Assembly: GCA_020443005.1 (NCBI GenBank)
Contig: JAGRJA010000159.1
Span: 1-6,087, forward strand
DNA: 6,087 nucleotides
Reading direction: 5' to 3'
Origin: Pseudomonadales bacterium
GTDB taxonomy: Bacteria > Pseudomonadota > Gammaproteobacteria > Pseudomonadales > UBA7239
The position numbers and the translations under genes are program-made. The notes below the pieces were generated by a model, which was not told where the DNA came from, ran no database searches, and saw nothing but the letters and a program-made list of their open reading frames with translations. Shown here in pieces: positions 1-4,941 of this stretch (its first letter is position 1; the number at the start of each line of letters is the position of its first letter).

Positions 1-2
1 GC

Positions 3-377
3 CATATTGCCCTTAATGGCGGAACCTATGACGGCATTATTCACCTGCCATTCAACCAACGCTGCGAAGCGATTGACAAGTGGCTGTCTTGCCGTCCGTC
101 CTACGAGAATATTCACATCATAAAATTTGAAGATCTTGCAGGAGCACAAGGGGGCGGCTCTGATGAAAAGCGGGACAATTGCATTGACACTATTTTTACA
201 ATTCTTGACATCCCGGAAGAAAAAAAATCAACTGTCCAGGATAATCTTTTTGGCAAGGGAAGATACACCTTCAGAAGCGGCCAAATCGACAGCTGGCAAA
301 AGGATTTACCTCCAGCCATCATTAAAGACTGCGAAAACTCTATCGGGGATTATTTGCAAAAATGGGATTACAAATAA
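3..377 (+). CDS. Sulfotransferase family protein, C-terminal part (5' end outside window)
   Basis: An open frame enters from the left edge and ends at TAA 375-377, giving 124 visible residues. Two features point to a PAPS-dependent sulfotransferase. One is a hydrophobic strand followed by an acidic pair, IHIIKFEDLAG (about 111-143), which matches the 'v.vrYEDL' segment of the family. The other is a glycine/arginine-rich loop, FGKGRYTFRSG followed by IDSWQ (about 249-299), which resembles the C-terminal 3'-phosphate-binding loop with its conserved R..G....W pattern. By family knowledge these enzymes move a sulfuryl group from PAPS to a hydroxyl, here possibly on a sugar; the acceptor cannot be read from the sequence. 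The N-terminal PAPS-binding P-loop is outside the window, so completeness is unknown. The gene converges on manC with 62 bases between the stop codons. The frame has no usable start inside the window. The family call is fairly good and the substrate is unknown. Confidence 0.72.
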   Translation, partial: HIALNGGTYDGIIHLPFNQRCEAIDKWLSCRPSYENIHIIKFEDLAGAQGGGSDEKRDNCIDTIFTILDIPEEKKSTVQDNLFGKGRYTFRSGQIDSWQKDLPPAIIKDCENSIGDYLQKWDYK

Positions 378-439
378 CCTAAGCCCCCCTGAAACCTGCT
401 GTTCCAGTCGAAAATGTATTCCAGGTACAAAAGACCCAA

Positions 440-1855
440 TCAGGCTCTGCCATAATGATCGTCATAACGGACAATATCATCTTCACCAAGGTATTCACCT
501 GATTGAACCTCTACCAGCTCCAATGGCACACGCCCAACATTCTCGAGACGATGAGTCATACCGACCGAAATATAGGTTGACTGGTTCTCGGACAGCAGAA
601 AGGTTTCATCATTTTTTGTGACGCGAGCCAAACCTTGCACTACAACCCAGTGTTCAGCACGCTGATGGTGCATCTGAAGCGACAGTTTTTGTCCTGGCTT
701 GACCATAATGCGTTTCACCTTGTGACGCGCTCCAATATCAACGGTGTCATAAAAACCCCAGGGGCGATAGACTTTCCGGTGGACACTACCCTCCTCCCGG
801 TTTTGCTCTTCCAGAAAACCAACAATATCCTTGACACTTTGCACACTCTCTCGCGAAGCCACAAGAATCGCATCATCGGATTCAACAATCACAAGGTTAT
901 CAACCCCCAATGTTGCTATAAATTTATTCTCTGAATGAACAAAGCAATTACGGGTTTTTTTTGTATAAACATCGCCGTAACAGGCATTGCCATCATCGTC
1001 CTTATCAACAACCTCCCAAAGCGAAGACCAGGAACCCACATCATTCCAGCCAACATCAATTGGTGTAACAACTGCATCAACAAGTTTTTCCATGATCGCA
1101 TAATCAATCGAAATCGAAGGTGAGCAACCGAAGCTTTCATGATCAATACGAACAAAGTCCAAATCTTTCTGGCTTTTTTCAACAGCAAGCTGGCAGGCAT
1201 TCCAGATTTCAGGCTCGAACTGCTTCAGAAGATCCAGATACACCGATGCTCTCAGCAAAAACATGCCGCTATTCCAGAAATAGTTGCCGGAAGACAGGTA
1301 TGACTCAGCAGTTTTACCGTCCGGTTTTTCAATAAATTTATCGACGAGAAAACTGACATTATCTGTATCAAGTGCTGTAGATGCCTTTATATACCCATAG
1401 CCTGTAGACGCATGATCCGGCACAATGCCGAAGGTAACAACCTGACCTTCAAGTGCATAATCGGCAGAAGCATAAACTGCTTTTTTCAAGGCTTCATTAT
1501 TTATAATCAAATGATCTGAAGGCATGACAAGCATCAATGTGTCACGATCTTCCAACATCAGAGCAGCCAAAGCAATCGCGGGCGCTGTATTTTTGGGGCA
1601 TGGTTCAAGAATGATTGCTCCAGGCTGTACATTAATTTCCTTAACCTGCTCAGCCACAATGAAACGATGGTCGTTATTACTGACGATGACTGGATCCGCT
1701 TCACTAACAATATATTTCGCCCTCGCCACTGTATCCTGCAACAACGAATTGTCACTGACCAAAGGCAAAAATTGCTTTGGATAATGTTTTCTCGACAAGG
1801 GCCACAACCGAGTACCCGACCCTCCGGACAGTATTACCGGAACTATCTCTATCAT
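440..1855 (-). CDS. manC: Mannose-1-phosphate guanylyltransferase / mannose-6-phosphate isomerase (bifunctional, type II PMI)
   Basis: This 471-residue protein has the usual length and two-domain order of the ManC/CpsB/AlgA family. It is cytoplasmic and makes GDP-mannose from mannose-1-phosphate and GTP; the C-terminal cupin domain interconverts fructose-6-phosphate and mannose-6-phosphate. The nucleotidyltransferase signature GGSGTRLWPLSRKHYPKQFL is at residues 11-30, followed by PSDH (112-115), GYGYI (152-156), FIEKP (174-178), WNSGMF (194-199) and GWNDVGSW (269-276). The cupin domain runs from about 360 to the end, with PWGFYD at 365-370 and the metal-binding motif QMHHQRAEHW at 394-403. 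The family pattern there is Q-x-H-x-H-R-x-E-H-W, so residue 398 is Gln where His is expected. The ATG at 1855 puts the conserved VPVILSGG at the normal distance from the N-terminus. The Shine-Dalgarno is weak (GGTG at 1862-1865, 6 bases away). It lies 111 bases after the flippase stop, on the same strand. Confidence 0.95.
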   Translation of the reverse strand: MIEIVPVILSGGSGTRLWPLSRKHYPKQFLPLVSDNSLLQDTVARAKYIVSEADPVIVSNNDHRFIVAEQVKEINVQPGAIILEPCPKNTAPAIALAALMLEDRDTLMLVMPSDHLIINNEALKKAVYASADYALEGQVVTFGIVPDHASTGYGYIKASTALDTDNVSFLVDKFIEKPDGKTAESYLSSGNYFWNSGMFLLRASVYLDLLKQFEPEIWNACQLAVEKSQKDLDFVRIDHESFGCSPSISIDYAIMEKLVDAVVTPIDVGWNDVGSWSSLWEVVDKDDDGNACYGDVYTKKTRNCFVHSENKFIATLGVDNLVIVESDDAILVASRESVQSVKDIVGFLEEQNREEGSVHRKVYRPWGFYDTVDIGARHKVKRIMVKPGQKLSLQMHHQRAEHWVVVQGLARVTKNDETFLLSENQSTYISVGMTHRLENVGRVPLELVEVQSGEYLGEDDIVRYDDHYGRA

Positions 1856-1933
1856 TTAATACACCAAATCACCAAACACTTTGCCTAATCATAAAATCAG
1901 AACACTCACCGCCTTTCAGCAAGCAAAACTTTG

Positions 1934-1963
1934 AATATATCTGTTTTGAAAAACAGGCTTCAA
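1934..1963 (-). promoter_or_regulatory. Candidate sigma-70 promoter for manC with a palindrome in its spacer
   Basis: Read on the minus strand, TTGAAG (1958-1963) and TATATT (1934-1939) are separated by 18 bases and match the -35 and -10 consensus at 4/6 and 5/6 positions. They lie about 80 bases upstream of the manC ATG, in the gap after the flippase. The spacer is almost filled by the inverted repeat CTGTTTTGAAAAACAG (1941-1956; 6-bp arms, 4-base centre), which could be a repressor site or simply an AT-rich hairpin. The promoter is found by eye only; manC could also be read through from the flippase gene. Confidence 0.35.
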
Positions 1964-1966
1964 AAA

Positions 1967-3292
1967 TCATTTACCCAACAATGATCTAAACCCTGCAAGC
2001 CGGGCAACAGGCAACACACCGACTTTTTCCTTGACAATATAAAGCTGATAACTGTTCTGCAAGACAGTCCCGACTAATACACCAACCGCCACACCCCAGG
2101 AGCCACGACTCTCTCCTAACAACATGGAAATCACCAGCATAAAGCCGATACTAAACCAGCTACTTTTAAGAATTTCTTTTTGGTGGCCTGTCATCAGCAA
2201 AACCACACCACAAGCGCCGGTAAAAACAGAGAAAACTTTCGCAAAAGCGAGCAATAAAATAAGCTCACCGGCAGGCAGATATTCTTCACTAAAAAAGACG
2301 GTAATGATTTCAACATCAAAAAAACAAAAAATCAGAAACAAACCCAATGACGGCAGAAATGCACAGAGCGCAATATTGGCCAGAATATTCTGCAATTTCA
2401 TCAATTCATTTTTTGCATAAAAATCGACAACAAAAGGGCCGATAAATGAGGCTACAACCATATCTGGCACGATACAGAGCATGCTGATTCTATGCGCCAA
2501 ACCAAAGTAGGCCAAGCCTTGTTCACCATCAAAATAACCTGCCAACCAGATTCCCGCATGACTCATCAGCATTATCAAACAACTACTGACCCAAACAGGG
2601 TAAGATTCCTTGAATAAATCTTTCAATAACTTACCACCTGATTCAACCAAAGCATTTTTGTCACGCCCGGCCAGTTTGTTCAGAAATCTTCTGGCGCAGA
2701 TAATATTCAGCAGGTAAGCGAAACAAACCAGCGCCAGAACTACAGCAAGTTGCTTTGGCAAAACAAAACTCTGAAAAATAACTAACAGCAAAATAACAAC
2801 CGCGCTGAATGCTTCACCGTATAACGCAGCTTCCCTGAACTTTTTAACGCCTTTCATGACAGCATTCATATAGATCTGCATGGCAGCCAAACAGCACCAA
2901 ACACATGCGAAAATCAAATAAAAATAATTTGAGATCACATTTATGTGTAAAAAGAAGTGCATGACCAAGGCCATGAGTACAGAGGCTATCAAAACGCCAA
3001 ATACAATCAGAACAAAATAATGAATAAAAATGTCGTAAAAACTTTTTTTAAGACCAACAGCACGCGCCGTATCTTTCACCACAATCTGATGAACACCCAT
3101 TTGGGCAAATTGCGAAAAAAAAGCCACCAGACTTGCAAAAGCAAAGAATAATGCAACATCACTGAAGCTCAATTGCTTTGCCAATAAACTGGCAATCACC
3201 AGATTCGAACCAATGGCCGAAAACTTGCTGATAATGCCCCACAAACCACCAGAAAGCAGGCGGGCAACCAGAGATTTTTTTTCAGTTTTCAA
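1967..3292 (-). CDS. Wzx-like polysaccharide flippase (oligosaccharide flippase family membrane protein)
   Basis: This 441-residue, very hydrophobic protein has about 12 predicted membrane segments, for example near residues 45-62, 90-112, 122-140, 163-177, 181-199, 233-252, 304-326, 342-366 and 378-392. It fits the MOP-superfamily polysaccharide transporters (PF01943/PF13440 type). The N-terminus (SGGLWGIISKFSAIGSNLVI, 14-33) has the usual first-helix pattern, and LLMTGHQKE (365-373) matches the conserved loop late in these proteins. The expected role is flipping undecaprenyl-linked repeat units across the inner membrane. The start is TTG at 3290-3292, supported by TAAGG (3300-3304) seven bases upstream; no in-frame ATG offers a better N-terminus. 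The TTG overlaps the TGA of a doubtful upstream ORF as TTGA. It shares strand and probable pathway with manC and the Wzy-like gene. Family membership is clear; the substrate is not, so wzx is used only as a description. Confidence 0.88.
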   Translation of the reverse strand: MKTEKKSLVARLLSGGLWGIISKFSAIGSNLVIASLLAKQLSFSDVALFFAFASLVAFFSQFAQMGVHQIVVKDTARAVGLKKSFYDIFIHYFVLIVFGVLIASVLMALVMHFFLHINVISNYFYLIFACVWCCLAAMQIYMNAVMKGVKKFREAALYGEAFSAVVILLLVIFQSFVLPKQLAVVLALVCFAYLLNIICARRFLNKLAGRDKNALVESGGKLLKDLFKESYPVWVSSCLIMLMSHAGIWLAGYFDGEQGLAYFGLAHRISMLCIVPDMVVASFIGPFVVDFYAKNELMKLQNILANIALCAFLPSLGLFLIFCFFDVEIITVFFSEEYLPAGELILLLAFAKVFSVFTGACGVVLLMTGHQKEILKSSWFSIGFMLVISMLLGESRGSWGVAVGVLVGTVLQNSYQLYIVKEKVGVLPVARLAGFRSLLGK

Positions 3293-3507
3293 ATAACAGC
3301 CTTATTTATGCAAGAAAGTTCATAGCCAAGCAATGTTGGCCATTCTTTTAAACCATGATAGTAAACGATGAGCGATTCTACAGAAAAAAGCCGGCGCTCA
3401 CCATGACTGACAATGTGAGGAAAAATGCGTAAAACCACCGTATTTACATCATTTTTGTAAAAACCGGAGCAATAATTTTTGTGCCCATATAATTTTGATC
3501 CATGCAA
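3289..3507 (-). CDS. Doubtful 72-codon ORF upstream of the flippase
   Basis: An open frame of 72 residues ends at TGA 3289-3291, overlapping the flippase TTG by four bases (TTGA), an arrangement seen in translationally coupled genes. The product has no signal peptide, membrane segment or motif that I recognise. The only full-length start is a TTG inside the T-tract of the upstream terminator, with no sensible ribosome binding site, and the frame is closed just beyond by a TAG in the terminator loop. A GTG at 3436-3438 would be an alternative start. It could be a short coupled leader gene, a remnant of a lost gene, or simply untranslated leader of the flippase mRNA. I found no convincing promoter in 3293-3507, so how the flippase is transcribed remains open. 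Confidence 0.2.
   Translation of the reverse strand: MHGSKLYGHKNYCSGFYKNDVNTVVLRIFPHIVSHGERRLFSVESLIVYYHGLKEWPTLLGYELSCINKAVI
3300..3304 (-). promoter_or_regulatory. Ribosome binding site supporting the TTG start of the flippase
   Basis: The minus strand reads TAAGG with seven bases before the TTG at 3290-3292. This is a normal Shine-Dalgarno spacing and is the main reason for accepting a TTG start rather than an internal one. Confidence 0.55.
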
Positions 3508-3540
3508 AAAAAAACCCGACTCCTAAGAGCCGGGTTTTTT
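3506..3540 (-). terminator. Rho-independent terminator of the FG-GAP repeat gene
   Basis: The arms CCCGACTC (3515-3522) and GAGCCGGG (3527-3534) enclose a 4-base loop and are flanked by nine A and six T on the plus strand. In the minus-strand RNA the stem is eight continuous pairs including one G-U, followed by nine U. In plus-strand RNA the same position is an A-C mismatch and the U-tract is shorter, so the element is tuned to the minus strand. It begins about 35 bases after the stop codon at 3574-3576. Confidence 0.9.
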
Positions 3541-3573
3541 ATTTTGCTTCTAGCTTTTGATTAGCTATCAGAA

Positions 3574-4578
3574 TTAGTTCTGAATTACATAATCAAGTGA
3601 ACCGAAGGCATTGAAGCCACCTACACCAGTAGATGCAGCATTTTCAACACCAACCAGTTTCCAGGTACCAGTGTCTTGACGCATCAACATGTCAGAATCA
3701 CCGTCACCGTCAGCATCGATCATAGCCTGGAAGGTGAAAGCGCTTGCAGTGTAAGCATTGAAGCCTGCACCGCCAACAACTGCACCACCTTGAACGGTGT
3801 TAACACGCCATTTACCAGTAGAAGTCTGACGAGTCAGGATATCGGCATCGCCGTCACCGTCCATATCCGCAGCAGCCTGGAATACCCAGTCAGCAGCAGT
3901 GTAGACATTCACACCAGAGAAACCGGTAACCGCACCATTCTGAACAGTGAACAGGTTGTACTTACCAGTTGAGGTAGCGCGAGTCATAACATCGTCATCG
4001 CCGTCACCATCAAAGTCTTCGATAGCCACAACATTGAAGTCACTGTTGCCCCAAACGCCGAAGAAGCCGTCTGTACCAGCACCAGTCATATTGACACGGT
4101 AAGCACCAGTAGACTGGCTACGAGTCAGGAAGTCTTCATCGCCGTCACCGTCGAAGTCACCAGCGCCAACGAAATCCCAGCCTGTTTTCCACAGTTCAAG
4201 CGTACCATTACCTACAGTATTACCGTTTTGAACATTGAAGTTTTTGTAAGTACCAGTAGAGTCCTGACGAACGATGATGTCGTTATCGCCATCGCCATCA
4301 ACATCAGCCAAAGTCTGGAAAGTCCAACCAGTGTTCCATACAGAAACGCCGTTGTTACCGCTTACTGCACCACCCGCTGTTTTGAACAGACGGTAAACAC
4401 CAGTAGAAGTAGAGCGCAACAGAACATCGTCAGTACCTGAACCGTCGAGGTCAGAAGTGTAACCCGCACCAGAAGCAGCCATCAGGTCTGCTTGCCAGTT
4501 TGGAGACATCATAGCCATTGAACCGCAAGCTGCTGCGATTACAAATGTAGGCACACCAAATTTAAATTTCTTCATCAT
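3574..4578 (-). CDS. Exported six-repeat FG-GAP/VCBS-type calcium-binding protein
   Basis: This 334-residue acidic protein has six tandem repeats of 47-50 residues, beginning at residues 43, 92, 141, 188, 238 and 288. Each opens with a calcium-loop motif (DxDGDGxxD; DLDGSGTDD in repeat 1), continues as DhhhRxxSTGxY/W (last repeat QDTGTW), and ends with an aromatic segment such as WTFQ. FG-GAP/VCBS repeats of this kind fold as beta-propeller blades. The N-terminus is an export signal: KKFK, then a hydrophobic run to about residue 24. The only cysteine is C18 in IAAACGS, so a lipoprotein is possible, although Ala at -3 is a poor lipobox. No C-terminal sorting domain is visible. GAGGAG (4587-4592) lies 8 bases before the first of two adjacent ATGs. 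Codons favour GGT, ACT, TCT, AAC, TAC and CGT, as in highly expressed genes and unlike the neighbours. The gene has its own control region and terminator. Partner and function are unknown; adhesion or matrix binding is inference. Confidence 0.88.
   Translation of the reverse strand: MMKKFKFGVPTFVIAAACGSMAMMSPNWQADLMAASGAGYTSDLDGSGTDDVLLRSTSTGVYRLFKTAGGAVSGNNGVSVWNTGWTFQTLADVDGDGDNDIIVRQDSTGTYKNFNVQNGNTVGNGTLELWKTGWDFVGAGDFDGDGDEDFLTRSQSTGAYRVNMTGAGTDGFFGVWGNSDFNVVAIEDFDGDGDDDVMTRATSTGKYNLFTVQNGAVTGFSGVNVYTAADWVFQAAADMDGDGDADILTRQTSTGKWRVNTVQGGAVVGGAGFNAYTASAFTFQAMIDADGDGDSDMLMRQDTGTWKLVGVENAASTGVGGFNAFGSLDYVIQN
3577..4452 (-). repeat. Six tandem coding repeats of about 147 bp
   Basis: The repeat units begin, on the minus strand, at 4452, 4305, 4158, 4017, 3867 and 3717, with lengths of about 141-150 bp. 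DNA identity is concentrated in the stretches coding for the Asp/Gly calcium loops (plus-strand pattern catcgccgtcaccgtc, for example near 3846, 3997 and 4137). Elsewhere the units have diverged, so this is an old protein-repeat expansion rather than a recent DNA duplication. Confidence 0.85.
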
Positions 4579-4586
4579 TTCAAGAA

Positions 4587-4592
4587 CTCCTC
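4587..4592 (-). promoter_or_regulatory. Strong ribosome binding site of the FG-GAP repeat gene
   Basis: GAGGAG on the minus strand is 8 bases from the ATG at 4576-4578 and 11 from the next ATG at 4573-4575, so the first ATG is preferred. It is the strongest Shine-Dalgarno in the window. Confidence 0.8.
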
Positions 4593-4694
4593 AAAAATAA
4601 AATTTTATGGGTTTGGGAGCGAGAATGGCACTTGATACATCCGTGACCCTTCCTGTTTTTTCCCTTACCCCTCCTAACACACTGTTATCTAATA

Positions 4695-4710
4695 TGATTC
4701 TTTCGAATCA
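4695..4710 (-). other. Leader hairpin with a GAAA tetraloop
   Basis: The minus-strand RNA reads UGAUUC-GAAA-GAAUCA: six perfect pairs closed by a GNRA-type loop, a particularly stable arrangement. It lies about 117 bases before the start codon and is not followed by a U-tract, so it is not a terminator. It could stabilise the mRNA or serve as a binding site. Confidence 0.5.
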
Positions 4711-4732
4711 GAACCTATTTTTTATATATTTG

Positions 4733-4758
4733 CCTGTATCCACTTCGGGATTTACAGG
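4733..4758 (-). other. Leader stem-loop with a two-base bulge
   Basis: In the minus-strand RNA, CCUGUA pairs with UACAGG and UCC pairs with GGA, with two unpaired A between the two stem parts and a 6-base loop. It lies between the candidate promoter and the GAAA-loop hairpin, so both would be in the same 5' leader. Confidence 0.4.
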
Positions 4759-4771
4759 TTGATTCCCTTCG

Positions 4772-4794
4772 CAGGTGTACCAAATTTACACCTG
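4772..4794. promoter_or_regulatory. Operator-like perfect inverted repeat
   Basis: CAGGTGTA (4772-4779) and TACACCTG (4787-4794) are perfect 8-bp arms around a 7-base AT-rich centre, the shape of a site for a dimeric regulator. The centre overlaps the candidate -10 element, where a bound repressor would block transcription. The half-site recurs as CACACCTG at 4891-4898. The regulator is not in the window. Confidence 0.5.
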
Positions 4795-4811
4795 TCTTAA
4801 ATCAATTTCAA
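4783..4811 (-). promoter_or_regulatory. Candidate sigma-70 promoter of the FG-GAP repeat gene
   Basis: TTGAAA (4806-4811, 5/6 to the -35 consensus) and TAAATT (4783-4788, 4/6 to the -10 consensus) are 17 bases apart on the minus strand. A second -35-like TTGACT (4811-4816) overlaps but has no equally good partner. The region is AT-rich, so chance matches are likely. The overlap with the palindrome adds some support. Confidence 0.35.
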
Positions 4812-4941
4812 GTCAAAATTAGAAAATTCCTTCTAAAAAGACAATTTTTTTAGGTAGAAAACCCCGAAAGTTTGCATACAAATGTTCCCCCACACCTGAA
4901 ATTACAAATAATTCTTTATTTATCAGAATACTAGAAGCCAA

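Larger units (their letters stand above)
4579..4941 (-). promoter_or_regulatory. 363-base AT-rich intergenic control region and leader
   Basis: No coding frame is credible here. On the minus strand it holds, in order from the Wzy-like gene: a weak AT hairpin (4906-4921), a CACACCTG half-site (4891-4898), an AT inverted repeat (4833-4853), a candidate promoter (4783-4811) overlapped by an operator-like palindrome (4772-4794), two hairpins (4733-4758 and 4695-4710), a purine-rich stretch (about 4644-4680) and the ribosome binding site. If the candidate promoter is real, the leader is about 200 bases, long for a simple gene. No riboswitch class was recognised. Confidence 0.6.

Noticed and set aside
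378..439. Bidirectional terminator between the convergent sulfotransferase and manC genes
   Set aside because: Only a short ACCTG/CAGGT pairing with a large loop is present, with no T-tract on either strand.
127..621. Plus-strand ORF of 164 codons
   Set aside because: It overlaps the sulfotransferase end in another frame and the conserved manC C-terminus on the opposite strand; its product has no recognisable features and looks like a shadow frame.
3306..3337. TTGCTT-N17-CATAAA as a flippase promoter
   Set aside because: Matches are only 3/6 and 4/6, and transcription would begin almost at the TTG, excluding the ribosome binding site.
3676..3972. Plus-strand ORF of 98 codons antisense to the FG-GAP gene (also 4228-4440)
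   Set aside because: These are open only because the complement of the repeated GAY-GGY codons lacks stops in that frame. The repetitive product follows the repeats, and there is no start signal.
3690..4330. Regularly spaced short repeats that could suggest a CRISPR array
   Set aside because: The repeats are about 147 bp apart, imperfect, and encode the DxDGDG calcium loops of one protein in frame.
4579..4800. Known riboswitch, such as cyclic di-GMP GEMM, in the leader
   Set aside because: I looked for the conserved GEMM segments and found none; the two hairpins do not match any class I know.
4906..4921. AAATAA-TTCT-TTATTT hairpin as a terminator of the Wzy-like gene
   Set aside because: The stem has only A-T pairs and is not followed by a U-tract on the minus strand, so it is too weak to call.
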